64,000 nt of DNA from Spirochaeta thermophila DSM 6578. GTDB taxonomy: Bacteria > Spirochaetota > Spirochaetia > Winmispirales > Winmispiraceae. The stretch is from positions 1,984,001 through 2,048,000 of the forward strand of contig NC_017583.1 of assembly GCF_000184345.1 (NCBI RefSeq). The letters are read 5' to 3'. This document shows positions 48,693 to 57,206 of this stretch, piece by piece. A model generated the notes under the pieces. The model did not search any database, was not told the origin of the DNA, and saw only the letters and a program-made list of their open reading frames with translations. The position numbers were made by a program, and so were the translations under genes. Each line of letters starts with the position of its first letter. Position 1 is the stretch's first letter.

Positions 48693-50768
48693 GTGGCTAT
48701 GAGAACGTCCATGGTAGTGATGGCTGTAGTTCTCCTCTTGGCAGGCGCACCTCTCAGGGCAACCCCGGTAGTACCGGTGGAGCCCTCGGATCATATGGTA
48801 CAAGTGGGCGGTCGCTGCGCATTCTGGAAAGACAGCTCAGGCAGGGCCACTATAGAGGAGGTCCTTACGCTCTCTCCCTCAGCCTTTAACGAAGGCTCTG
48901 GGTTAGAAGACCTTACCTTCGGTTTTCAATCCCACCCTATGTGGTTCAAAGTCACCTTTGAGTACAGGGAGGCACAGGAGCCAGCACCATTCCTCCTCGT
49001 GCTCGACTACAGTCTGGTGGACGAGGTGCGCCTCTACCTTCCTCAGAAAGACGGCACCTGGAAGGAGCTCGACTATACCGCCTACGAAGGCTCACACAGG
49101 CCTGTGTTTTCCGTGACACTTCAACCTGGTCCCAACCCAATGTTCGTCCGCGTCTCCACCGAAGGGACACTTAGATTCCCGCTCTACCTCTTTAAGGAGC
49201 ACACGTACAGGGTCCGGGCATTGAGACAGACTGCAGGAATGGGACTCTTTTTTGGGGCGCTTCTCCTGGCCGCATTCATTAACCTCTTCTTTTTCTACGC
49301 GTACAAGAGGGAACCGGATGGGATTGCGAGTCTCTTCCTCACCCTACTCATTGTGTTCTACAGCATCTTTCAGTCCATTCAGGACGGTTTTGTACTGTTC
49401 TTCATCCCTAAACACATCGGATCCCTCTTCCGAGCCTATGTGATCTGCGGCGAACTTGGACTCGTGGCGCTGAGTTTTTTCATGATCTTCTTCTTTAAAA
49501 GAGATTACGTGAACACCCCGTTCCTTCAAGTCTTCTCGTATTTCTGGGGCGCCGCGCTCATTCTCATCATCCTCACCTTTTCCGTAAGCCCCGCTCTCTA
49601 TGTGAAGGTATTTGCCCTCACCGGAGCGGTCTCATTCGTCCCCAATCTCTGGCTCCTCCTCCATCCACCGGGAAGACGCACTTTCCTGGGAAGGTATCTT
49701 CTCATTGCCTACCTCCTCCTCATCGGAAGCATCGTGATCTTTGGAGTGAGAGGACTGGGGCAGCTCCCTTCCAATTGGTTTACTCTCAACATCATCCGAC
49801 TGGGATTTCTCCTGTTCATCGTAGTGCTCACCCTCATCCAGTTCAAACGCCTCCAGCTTCTAATAGAAGAAAAGTACACGGTAGAGAAGAACTGGAAGGA
49901 GCTCTACGAGGCCTCTTCCAAGTTCGTGCCTCGGGAATTCCTCTCCTTCATGCACAGGGGGTCGATAAAGGACGTGCGGCTGGGAGATCAGACGGAGACC
50001 GAGCTCACCCTCATGTTCTCCGACATCAGGAACTTCACGAGCATCGTGGAGTCCCTCACCCCTGCCGAGAGCTTCGAATTCCTCAATGGGTATTTCGAGT
50101 GCATCGGTCCCATCATCAGGAAGCACCACGGATTCATCGACAAGTACATAGGGGACGGGGTCATGGCCATCTTCCCCCATAAGGCGGACGACGCCCTTGC
50201 AGCGGCCCTCGAGATCCAGCAGGCGCTCCCGGCGCTCAACAGGCGGTATGAGTCGAAGGGTTGGCCGTCCATACGTATAGGTATAGGGATACATACCGGG
50301 CCGTGCATGGTGGGCACCGTGGGCGAGGATCTCCGAATGGATACCACCGTGATCTCCGACGTGGTCAACATCGCGGCGAGGCTGGAGAATCTCACCAAGA
50401 CGTTCGGAACCGATATCCTCATATCGGAGCAGGTGGTGATGTCCCTGGCGGATCCCGGAGCCCTCCACCTCCGATTCCTGGGGAAGGTGATGGTGAAGGG
50501 CAAGTCCTCCGCGGTATCGGTCTTCCAGGTGCTCACCGACAGGGAGTTCCTCAAGGAAAAGGAGCTGAGGGCGGCGTACGATTCCTTCGAACAGGGAATG
50601 TTCGCCTTCTTCAAGCGGGATTTCGCCACCGCCATCTCGCTCTTCAACAGGGTCCTCGAGGTCGTCCCTTCCGACATGCCCGCAAGGGTCTACCTCGAGG
50701 AGGCAATGACCCTGCATGCATCGGGTGTACCCGAAGGGTGGGATGGGTATCTCAGGATCACCTCGTGA
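48693..50768 (+). CDS. 7TM-DISM receptor adenylate cyclase (class III)
   Basis: 691 residues (GTG; ATG two codons later is equally possible). Signal peptide ~1-23. Extracytoplasmic 7TMR-DISMED2 domain ~30-175, then seven helices ~180-395 (7TMR-DISM_7TM), a short coiled segment, and a class III cyclase domain ~420-600. Metal aspartates lie in FSDIRNFTS and GDGVMAIF. Purine-specifying residues K (IDKYIGDG) and D (VISDVVNIAARL) fit adenylate rather than guanylate cyclase. A C-terminal tetratricopeptide-like tail follows (~620-680). DISMED2 domains often bind carbohydrates. The first ~1.2 kb is lower in GC than its surroundings. Confidence 0.88.
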   Translation: MAMRTSMVVMAVVLLLAGAPLRATPVVPVEPSDHMVQVGGRCAFWKDSSGRATIEEVLTLSPSAFNEGSGLEDLTFGFQSHPMWFKVTFEYREAQEPAPFLLVLDYSLVDEVRLYLPQKDGTWKELDYTAYEGSHRPVFSVTLQPGPNPMFVRVSTEGTLRFPLYLFKEHTYRVRALRQTAGMGLFFGALLLAAFINLFFFYAYKREPDGIASLFLTLLIVFYSIFQSIQDGFVLFFIPKHIGSLFRAYVICGELGLVALSFFMIFFFKRDYVNTPFLQVFSYFWGAALILIILTFSVSPALYVKVFALTGAVSFVPNLWLLLHPPGRRTFLGRYLLIAYLLLIGSIVIFGVRGLGQLPSNWFTLNIIRLGFLLFIVVLTLIQFKRLQLLIEEKYTVEKNWKELYEASSKFVPREFLSFMHRGSIKDVRLGDQTETELTLMFSDIRNFTSIVESLTPAESFEFLNGYFECIGPIIRKHHGFIDKYIGDGVMAIFPHKADDALAAALEIQQALPALNRRYESKGWPSIRIGIGIHTGPCMVGTVGEDLRMDTTVISDVVNIAARLENLTKTFGTDILISEQVVMSLADPGALHLRFLGKVMVKGKSSAVSVFQVLTDREFLKEKELRAAYDSFEQGMFAFFKRDFATAISLFNRVLEVVPSDMPARVYLEEAMTLHASGVPEGWDGYLRITS

Positions 50769-50885
50769 GAGGGCTCGTCAGGCAGGCTCACCCCGGTGGG
50801 GAGGGCGTACACGCACCTCTTCGCGGGCTTCGACGCCGAGTCACACGAGGCGCGCCCTCCAACGGAAGACGAGGCGCCCCGGCGT

Positions 50886-51563
50886 TCACCGAAGGGGGGA
50901 CATCTCTCGGGAGAGCAGGGCGTAGAGATCCTCTACACGGTGACAGAGGATCCCCGCCCCTGCATCCCTCAGTTCCTCCTCGGTGCGGAAGCCCCAGGTG
51001 ACCGCGACCGCCTGTATGCCCGCAGCCCTCGCGGTCTCGAGATCCACTTCGGAATCGCCTACAAGCACCACATCCTCGGGTCCGAGATCGCTCCACGCTG
51101 CGAGGATCTCGTAGACCCCTCGGGGATCCGGCTTCGGTGGAAGCCCTTCCCTGTGCCCCAGGATCACATCGAAGAGGGAGAGGTCGAAGAACGGGGCGAG
51201 GGCTCCCTCCACGGCGTGGTGCGGCTTGTTGCTCAACACCGCGAGACGGATGCCGGCCTCCCTGAGACGACCGAGGAGGTCGGGTATGCCGGGATAGGGG
51301 CGGGTTCGGAGGTGTGCCCGTCGCTCGTATTCCTCCTCGAACTCACGAAAGAGGGCCTCCACCCGCTCGGGCGATCGGGCCTCCGGCGGCACGGCCCGTT
51401 CTATCATGATGATGGCGCCGAATCCCACCATGAGCCGGTAGTCTTCCAGCGGGTGGGTCGGGAACCCATGGCGTGCGAGTACGGTATTCACCGCCTCCGC
51501 CAAGTCGGGGAGGGTGTCCAGCAGGGTGCCGTCGAGATCGAAGATCACACCTCGTATCCTCAT
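50886..51563 (-). CDS. HAD phosphatase, phosphoglycolate phosphatase-like
   Basis: 225 residues. HAD motifs: I FDLDGTLLDT (9-18), II LSNKPH, III K in PKPDP, IV GDSEVDLETARAAG. The helical cap places it in subfamily IA with Gph. Likely removes phosphate from 2-phosphoglycolate or a small sugar phosphate. No Shine-Dalgarno; TTGCCT-17-TACGTT ends 6 nt before the ATG, so leaderless. Confidence 0.88.
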   Translation of the reverse strand: MRIRGVIFDLDGTLLDTLPDLAEAVNTVLARHGFPTHPLEDYRLMVGFGAIIMIERAVPPEARSPERVEALFREFEEEYERRAHLRTRPYPGIPDLLGRLREAGIRLAVLSNKPHHAVEGALAPFFDLSLFDVILGHREGLPPKPDPRGVYEILAAWSDLGPEDVVLVGDSEVDLETARAAGIQAVAVTWGFRTEEELRDAGAGILCHRVEDLYALLSREMSPLR

Positions 51564-51569
51564 GCGGAG

Positions 51570-51598
51570 AACGTACTGGATTCCGGTGAGGGAGGCAA
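51570..51598 (-). promoter_or_regulatory. Phosphatase gene promoter placed for leaderless mRNA
   Basis: Minus strand TTGCCT, 17 bp, TACGTT, 6 nt, ATG at 51563. Confidence 0.5.
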
Positions 51599-51624
51599 GT
51601 GGCCCAGGCAGGGCTCACTCCTCA

Positions 51625-51701
51625 AGGAGTCTCGTGAGGACCCGGTCGAAGACCGCGGCAAAGGCCCTCAGCTCACGGTGCGAGAAACGACTGCGGGTCT
51701 T
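51625..51701. repeat. 77-bp direct repeat, left copy (orphan 3' end of yaiI)
   Basis: Identical over 77 bp to 52586-52662. It encodes the last ~25 residues of YaiI (TRSRFSHRELRAFAAVFDRV...) with no gene body in front, followed by a stop. It lies on the far side of the nucleotidyltransferase/HEPN pair. Confidence 0.95.
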
Positions 51702-51760
51702 CAAGGACCCGAAACCTACAGGCTGCACAACCGCGCGGGATGTGCTAGTATGTACACGGG

Positions 51761-52150
51761 ATGAGGAAAGGAATGCATGGAAAAGGGCGACGGTCCTTCC
51801 CTTTCGATTCGGGGGGAGCAATCCCCGAGGACGAGGTGAAACCGCTCATCGGGAAACTCATCCGTGAGTACCTGGGAGAGAACGGGCTCCATCCCGAGCG
51901 CATCCTCCTCTTCGGATCGCGCGCGCGAGGGGACTCCTCCAAGGGGAGCGACTGGGATATCCTCGTCATCGTGAGAGAGAGGTTGAGCATCCAGGAGAAG
52001 AGGAGGATCTCGAGGGAGCTGAGAAGGGCCTTTGCCGGAAAGCTCATTCCGGTGGACATCCTCATAAAGACCGCCGAAGAGCTCCCCTCTTACGAATCGT
52101 TGCCGGGGAGCATCACGAGAGAGGCGCTCCATCGAGGGGTCCCCCTGTGA
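51761..52150 (+). CDS. MNT-type minimal nucleotidyltransferase (antitoxin candidate), second copy
   Basis: 129 residues. GS at 52-53 and D64-x-D66 in GSRARGDSSKGSDWDI, then VDILIKTAEEL. It is a clear paralogue of the protein at 1177 (shared RILLFGSRARGDS core). The start is 51761 or 51773; the latter has GAGGAAAGG close upstream, and an extended -10 (TGCTAGTAT at 51743-51751) precedes both. GTGA overlap with the HEPN gene. The pair lies between 77-bp direct repeats of yaiI sequence, pointing to insertion as a unit. AMPylating antitoxin is the expected role. Confidence 0.82.
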   Translation: MRKGMHGKGRRSFPFDSGGAIPEDEVKPLIGKLIREYLGENGLHPERILLFGSRARGDSSKGSDWDILVIVRERLSIQEKRRISRELRRAFAGKLIPVDILIKTAEELPSYESLPGSITREALHRGVPL

Positions 52151-52563
52151 ACCCCAAGGACTACGTGCGGAAGTGGCTCCACAAAGGGTGGGAAGACTAC
52201 CTCACGGCCTCGCACGAGCTCAACCTCCCCCCAGAAAACGAGGTCATCACCTCCTCGGTATGTTTCCACTCTCAACAGGCGGTGGAGAAGTTCCTGAAGG
52301 CGTACCTCATCTCTCGCGGGGTGGAGTTCGGGAGAACGCACTCGATCGAATTCCTGCTCGCATTCTGCAGCAGGGAGGACGAGGATTTCGGATCACTCGA
52401 TCCGGGGGATCTTACCTCTTATGCGGTGGACGTGCGATATCCGGACGAGTTCTATACCCCCACCCTGGAAGAGGCACGGAAAGCGCTCGAACGTGCGGGC
52501 GAGGTGAAGGATCTCATCCTCAGGAAACTGGGGATCTCCGAGAGAGAGGTGGAGGAATCCTGA
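52147..52563 (+). CDS. HEPN-domain protein (toxin candidate), second copy
   Basis: 138 residues. Core SSVCFHSQQAVEKFLKAYLI, then GRTHSIEFLLAFC and VRYPDEFYTPTLEEA align with the protein at 1539. As there, no RX4-6H catalytic motif is apparent. Starts at GTG overlapping the nucleotidyltransferase stop. The stop lies 22 bp before the right copy of the 77-bp repeat. Confidence 0.82.
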   Translation: MNPKDYVRKWLHKGWEDYLTASHELNLPPENEVITSSVCFHSQQAVEKFLKAYLISRGVEFGRTHSIEFLLAFCSREDEDFGSLDPGDLTSYAVDVRYPDEFYTPTLEEARKALERAGEVKDLILRKLGISEREVEES

Positions 52564-52569
52564 CCTCCC

Positions 52570-53034
52570 CTACCCCGACTCCCCCAGGAGTCTCGTGAGG
52601 ACCCGGTCGAAGACCGCGGCAAAGGCCCTCAGCTCACGGTGCGAGAAACGACTGCGGGTCTTGACCAGCCCCAGCTCCCTCAGCTGCTTCATGGCGTGGC
52701 GCGCGGAGAGGCGCTCCCGGACGTTTTCCCGGGTGAACTCCGTACCCCTGTCGTTTATCACCGGCACCCCCCGCTCCACGAGCTCGGCGGCGAGGGGGAT
52801 GTCCCGGGTGACGACCAGGTGCCAGGGCTTCGCATGGGTGAGGATATACGCATCGGCCGCGCCGGGCGCCGGGGGGAGTTTCACCGGCTTGATCCACGGG
52901 CCTTGCGGGAGCTGCAGCCTTCCCTGATGCACCACGTAGACGGGAACCTCACGCCGCTCTGCAGCCCTGAAGATCACCTCCCTCACCTTCACGGGACACG
53001 AGTCGCCGTCGAGGTAGATGCGAACCCGCGCCAT
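52570..53034 (-). CDS. yaiI: YaiI/YqxD family (DUF188) protein
   Basis: 154 residues. PIN-like fold typical of the family: YLDGDSCPVKVREVIFRAAERR at the start, TRDIPLAAELVERGVPVINDRGTEFT in the middle and the basic tail TRSRFSHRELRAFAAVFDRVLTRLL. The conserved acidic residues suggest a nuclease-like metal site, but activity is unproven. It starts directly after the manA stop. Its last 77 coding bases are duplicated at 51625-51701. Confidence 0.9.
   Translation of the reverse strand: MARVRIYLDGDSCPVKVREVIFRAAERREVPVYVVHQGRLQLPQGPWIKPVKLPPAPGAADAYILTHAKPWHLVVTRDIPLAAELVERGVPVINDRGTEFTRENVRERLSARHAMKQLRELGLVKTRSRFSHRELRAFAAVFDRVLTRLLGESG
52586..52662. repeat. 77-bp direct repeat, right copy (3' end of intact yaiI)
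   Basis: Identical to 51625-51701; offset 961 bp. The two copies enclose 884 bp holding the nucleotidyltransferase/HEPN pair. Confidence 0.95.
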
Positions 53035-54249
53035 CTACGCCACCGGCAACGAGGCCCGGTAGAGGCGGCCCTCGACACTCACCTCGTACCGGCCCACCAC
53101 GGCGGCCACCACCACCGACTGTCCCCTGGAGAGCTCGAGGGTTCCGCCTTCCCAGGAGAAGATCGCATGGTCCCCCAGGAGCACGAGGATCTCCACGGAA
53201 CCCACCTCCACCTCAACCGGGTCGTCCGCCTCGATGCAGGAGAGGGCGAACTCCCCGGTGGGCAGGTCGTACGCCCATAGACCGGGTGCGACCTCCCGGG
53301 GGGAGAGCACCTCCACCCCATCCTTCCCTCGAAAGGTGAGGACGCGGAGGAGCTCCGGCACGTCCACGTGCTTGGGAGTGCATCCGCCCCTCAGGACGTT
53401 GTCCGAGTTGGCCATGAGTTCCACCCCCACGCCCTCGAGATAGGCGTGGAGTTCCCCTGCGGGGAGGAACATGGCCTCACCCGGCGCGAGCTTGACCAGG
53501 TTGAGGTAGAGGGGGGCGAGGGCACCGATGTCACCGGGATAGAGGTCGGCGAGCCGGAGGAGCCACTGGTATTCGGGCTCCGGATGATCCCGGAAGGCCA
53601 CCGAGGCCGTGGTCACCACCTCTCGTTTCACCTGAGGCTCCAGGGTCATGAGGGTGCGGAAGAAGCGGGAGAGGCCCGAGGGAGTGGGGTCTATCCGGAG
53701 GTCCCTCACCGCCTGCTCGAGGGGCTCGAAGGCGGGATGGGTGAACCTGCGTGCGATCTCCCCGGGCGAGCGGAAGCCCCGCAGGGCCCAGAAGGGCGTC
53801 ACCGCACAGATCACCTCCGGTTTGTGGTTGGGATCCCTGTAGTTGCGATGAGGTGCATCGAGTGGGATGCCCTCCCGGTTCTCCCGTTCGAAGCCCTCTC
53901 GTGCCTGCTCCTTGTTCGGATGGGCCTGGATGGAGAGCGGCTGAGTCACGCCCAAGACCTTGAAGAGAAAGGGGAGGACGTTGCCGTAGCGTGGGGCCGC
54001 AGCGCCGAGCCAGGAGACGGGATCCCGTTCGATGAGGTCCCCGAGCGGTACGCGTTCCCCGTCCGAGAGGCGGACATAGGAGGGGGCTTTCGGATGGGCG
54101 CCCATCCACAGCTCGGCCATGGGCGTGCCCTCGGGGTTGGGGATGCCGAGAAAGGTGGTGAAGGCGGTGGGAGACCCCCACGCATAGTGCTGGATGCTGT
54201 TCTCGAGCAGATGGATACCGGGCTGCACGGGCGTTCTTCCTCCCTTCAT
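53035..54249 (-). CDS. manA: Mannose-6-phosphate isomerase, class I
   Basis: 404 residues from the ATG at 54249, which has GGAAG upstream. An ATG at 54267 lies too close to the -10 box to be in the mRNA. Type I PMI cupin: zinc ligands in QAHPNKEQA, HKPEV and LPAGELHAYLEG, and active-site NSDNVLRGGCTPKHVD. It interconverts mannose 6-phosphate and fructose 6-phosphate, linking mannan metabolism (GH130 operon) to glycolysis. yaiI follows immediately. Divergent from the PPi-phosphofructokinase gene. Confidence 0.94.
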   Translation of the reverse strand: MKGGRTPVQPGIHLLENSIQHYAWGSPTAFTTFLGIPNPEGTPMAELWMGAHPKAPSYVRLSDGERVPLGDLIERDPVSWLGAAAPRYGNVLPFLFKVLGVTQPLSIQAHPNKEQAREGFERENREGIPLDAPHRNYRDPNHKPEVICAVTPFWALRGFRSPGEIARRFTHPAFEPLEQAVRDLRIDPTPSGLSRFFRTLMTLEPQVKREVVTTASVAFRDHPEPEYQWLLRLADLYPGDIGALAPLYLNLVKLAPGEAMFLPAGELHAYLEGVGVELMANSDNVLRGGCTPKHVDVPELLRVLTFRGKDGVEVLSPREVAPGLWAYDLPTGEFALSCIEADDPVEVEVGSVEILVLLGDHAIFSWEGGTLELSRGQSVVVAAVVGRYEVSVEGRLYRASLPVA

Positions 54250-54271
54250 CGCGCTTCCGTGTGTCATACCC

Positions 54272-54300
54272 AGTGTACGGCAAAAATTCCGATATGACAA
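54272..54300 (-). promoter_or_regulatory. manA promoter
   Basis: Minus strand TTGTCA, 17 bp, TACACT. The start site near 54265 gives a ~16-nt leader to the ATG at 54249. Confidence 0.6.
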
Positions 54301-54368
54301 GGAGTAGCTATGTGGAGAAACGAGCGGGAGGCAGCAGCCGAGCGTTTCCCGACACTGATGCACACTCC

Positions 54369-54397
54369 TTGAACAAACCGATCCATACGGATACACT
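54369..54397 (+). promoter_or_regulatory. pfp promoter
   Basis: TTGAAC, 17 bp, TACACT. A ~33-nt leader contains AAGGAGAGGAG before the ATG. Confidence 0.65.
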
Positions 54398-54436
54398 TTC
54401 CCCGTCGCAACCATATCATCCAAAGGAGAGGAGCTC

Positions 54437-56101
54437 ATGACACGGATATCCCCGCTTCAGAAGGCCAGATATGGATACGTCCCCAAGCTGCCTCCCGTGC
54501 TTCAGGACGAGATCGCCAGGATCCAGGCGGAACTGGGACAGCCCACCGAGGCGGTGGCCGACAGGGAAGACCTCAAGCGTCTGTTTGCGAACACCTATGG
54601 GAAGCCCATCGCCACCCTCACCAGGGGATCCAACCCCGAGGCGGGGAGGAGGCGGACCGTGGGGGTGATCCTCTCGGGCGGGCCTGCACCCGGCGGCCAT
54701 AACGTGATCTGCGGCCTCTTCGACGCCCTCAAGAAGGCGAACAGGGAGTCCACGCTCATCGGTTTCAAGGGAGGGCCTTCCGGCATCCTCGACGACGAGT
54801 GGATCGAGTTCACCGACTCGCTCATCAACCAGTACCGGAACACCGGGGGGTTCGACATCATCGGCTCGGGACGAACCAAGATCGAGACGCCCGAGCAGTT
54901 CGCAAAGGCCCTCGAGAACGCGAAGAAACACGGGCTGGACGCCCTGGTCATCATAGGAGGCGACGACTCCAACACGAACGCCGCCCTGCTCGCCGAGTAC
55001 TTCGTACAACAGGGGGCGCCCATACAGGTGATCGGAATCCCCAAGACCATCGACGGGGACTTGAAGAACGAGTACATCGAGGCGTCCTTCGGGTTCGATA
55101 CCGCCACCAAGGTCTACGCAGAGCTCATCGGCAACATCGCCCGGGATGCGATCTCCTCGCGTAAGTACTGGCACTTCATCCGGCTCATGGGCCGTTCGGC
55201 CTCACACATCGCCCTGGAGTGCGCCCTCCAGACCCAGCCGAACGTGTGCATCGTCTCGGAGGAGGTGCGCGAGAAGAACATGACCCTCTCCCAGATCGTG
55301 GATCAGATCGTGGATGCCGTGGTGAAACGGGCCGCGAAGGGGGAGAACTTCGGGGTGGTGCTCGTGCCCGAGGGGCTCATCGAGTTCATCCCCGAGGTGG
55401 GTGCGCTCATCGACGAGCTCAACACCCTGCTCGCGAAGGAGGCTGAGGTCTTCAACAGGATCGATGATCCGAGGGAACGGATCTCGTGGGTGAAGGGGAA
55501 GCTCTCGGGCAACAACCAGCGCGTGTTCTCCTCGCTCCCCGAGACGATCCAGGCACAGCTCCTCATGGACAGGGATCCACACGGCAACGTCCAGGTCTCG
55601 CGGATCGAGACCGAGCGGCTGCTCATCGAGATGGTCTCCTCCCGGCTCAAGACGCTCAAGGGGGAAGGGGCTTATAAGGGCAAGTTCAGCGCCCTCAACC
55701 ACTTCTTTGGCTACGAGGCGAGGTGTGCCTTCCCGAGCAACTTCGACGCCGACTACTGCTACGCCCTCGGTTTCACGGCCTTCGTGTTGATCGCGAACGG
55801 GCTCACGGGGTACATCGCGGCGATCAAGAACCTCGCCCGGCCTGCGGTGGAGTGGAAGCCCATGGGGATCCCCCTCACGATGATGATGAACATGGAGAAG
55901 CGGCACGGGAAGATGAAGCCGGTGATCAGGAAGGCCCTCGTGGATCTCGAGGGTGCGCCGTTCAAGCGGTTCGCAGCACAGCGGGATGCGTGGGCGACCG
56001 AGAGCGCCTACGTGTTCCCGGGCGCCATCCAGTACTACGGGCCGGACGATGTGTGCAACCAGCCGACCATGACGCTGAAGCTCGAACAAGGGCTGGAATA
56101 G
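54437..56101 (+). CDS. pfp: Pyrophosphate-dependent 6-phosphofructokinase, long (plant-beta-like) form
   Basis: 554 residues, the long PPi-PFK clade. [10 protein letters not shown] (~81-90), PPi-determining GGDDSN (174-179; D177 in place of the ATP-enzyme glycine) and PKTIDGDL (~203) are all present. [14 protein letters not shown] and [10 protein letters not shown] follow. It phosphorylates fructose 6-phosphate reversibly with PPi, saving ATP in glycolysis, as shown biochemically for Spirochaeta and Borrelia. Strong Shine-Dalgarno and terminator; monocistronic. Confidence 0.96.
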   Translation: MTRISPLQKARYGYVPKLPPVLQDEIARIQAELGQPTEAVADREDLKRLFANTYGKPIATLTRGSNPEAGRRRTVGVILSGGPAPGGHNVICGLFDALKKANRESTLIGFKGGPSGILDDEWIEFTDSLINQYRNTGGFDIIGSGRTKIETPEQFAKALENAKKHGLDALVIIGGDDSNTNAALLAEYFVQQGAPIQVIGIPKTIDGDLKNEYIEASFGFDTATKVYAELIGNIARDAISSRKYWHFIRLMGRSASHIALECALQTQPNVCIVSEEVREKNMTLSQIVDQIVDAVVKRAAKGENFGVVLVPEGLIEFIPEVGALIDELNTLLAKEAEVFNRIDDPRERISWVKGKLSGNNQRVFSSLPETIQAQLLMDRDPHGNVQVSRIETERLLIEMVSSRLKTLKGEGAYKGKFSALNHFFGYEARCAFPSNFDADYCYALGFTAFVLIANGLTGYIAAIKNLARPAVEWKPMGIPLTMMMNMEKRHGKMKPVIRKALVDLEGAPFKRFAAQRDAWATESAYVFPGAIQYYGPDDVCNQPTMTLKLEQGLE

Positions 56102-56127
56102 GCGACGATCAATGCCTCTTTCATGGC

Positions 56128-56162
56128 AAAGGCGCCCGGGACCTTCCGGGCGCCTTTCTTTG
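56128..56162 (+). terminator. Terminator after pfp
   Basis: 12-bp stem AAAGGCGCCCGG/CCGGGCGCCTTT with 6-nt loop, then CTTTG. Confidence 0.88.
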
Positions 56163-56244
56163 TGAGGGCCGCAGTGGAAGAGTGAAGGCGGATCTCAAGG
56201 GGACGAGAGGTTGCGGAAGGCGTGTGTGGGTGGCGGGCGGAGGG

Positions 56245-57198
56245 TCAGCCTGCGAGCTCGAGGATGAGTGCCCTGGGATCGGGGAGGGAGGCGGGGATGA
56301 GGGTGCGGGCGCTCTCGGAGGCGCACCGAGCCGCGAAGGAGGCGGCCTCCTGGAGGGGCTTGCCCCGATGGAGGGCGAGGGCGAGGCCCGCCGTGAAGGC
56401 GTCGCCGCAGCCTATGGTGTTGACCGCCGGAACCCGGGGCACCGGGACGTGCTCCACTCCGTCCGGGCCGGCGAGGATGAGGGGCTCGGGGCCGCAGGTG
56501 ATGGCGAAGGCGGTGTGGTAGGCGCGTGCGAGGCGCAGGGCCTCGGCGGCGGCCTGGTCCCTGGATGCGGCCGCTCCCCGGAGGAAGGTGGAGGAGAACT
56601 CCTCCAGGTTGGGGGTCACGACCAGGGGGCGGTGGGGAAGCACGGCCTCGAGCTCCGGGCCGCGTATGTCCACGATGAGGCGGACGCCTGTACGGGAGGC
56701 GGCCTGCGCCATGCGGGCGTAGAGGTCGGCGGGGTAACCGGGGGCCGGTTTGCCGGTGAGGATGAGGGTGTGCGCGCCGGAGAGGAGCTGGAAGAAGGCC
56801 TCAGTGAGGCGGGAGGATGCCTGTTCGGGGACGCGGGGCGACTCCTCGACGAGTTCGGTGACCGCTCCGTCGGCCTCGATCACGGTGGTGCAGGTACGGA
56901 TCTCCACCGGAAGGGAGACGGCGTGCACGTGGATGCCCTCCCGGTGGGCGTGGTGGAGATAGAGGGGGGCCTGGAGTCCGCCGAGGTGGGTGAGGTGTAC
57001 GGCGCGTTGTCCGAGCTGGCTCAGGGTGCGACAGACGTTGTGGCCCTTGCCGGCCACGCAGAGGGATGACTCCCGGGCGCGATTGACCGCCCCTCTGCGC
57101 ACCGCATCGAACCGAAGGGTGCGCTGGAAGGTGGGACTGGGGCAGACTACCAGGAAGTAGGGGGGGATGGGGGGCGGAGGAACGGGGATATCGGGCAT
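56245..57198 (-). CDS. PfkB-family sugar kinase (LacC/1-phosphofructokinase type)
   Basis: 317 residues from the ATG at 57198 with AGGAGG upstream. N-terminal CPSPTFQRTLRF matches the NPAxDxT opening of FruK/LacC, GKGHNVCRTLSQLG is the PfkB signature 1, and NTIGCGDAFTAGLA carries the catalytic aspartate. It phosphorylates a sugar phosphate such as fructose 1-phosphate or tagatose 6-phosphate; which one is not clear. It lies 8 bp after the Fe-dehydrogenase gene in a yhbY-adh-pfkB operon. The N-terminal ~15 residues are Pro-rich. Confidence 0.82.
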   Translation of the reverse strand: MPDIPVPPPPIPPYFLVVCPSPTFQRTLRFDAVRRGAVNRARESSLCVAGKGHNVCRTLSQLGQRAVHLTHLGGLQAPLYLHHAHREGIHVHAVSLPVEIRTCTTVIEADGAVTELVEESPRVPEQASSRLTEAFFQLLSGAHTLILTGKPAPGYPADLYARMAQAASRTGVRLIVDIRGPELEAVLPHRPLVVTPNLEEFSSTFLRGAAASRDQAAAEALRLARAYHTAFAITCGPEPLILAGPDGVEHVPVPRVPAVNTIGCGDAFTAGLALALHRGKPLQEAASFAARCASESARTLIPASLPDPRALILELAG

Positions 57199-57206
57199 GC
57201 GGCCTC

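Noticed and set aside
51615-51821. 68-codon frame ending in YaiI-like sequence on the minus strand
   Set aside because: Only the repeated 77 bp is homologous to yaiI; the preceding codons are unrelated sequence from the antisense of the nucleotidyltransferase. It is a duplicated fragment, not a gene.
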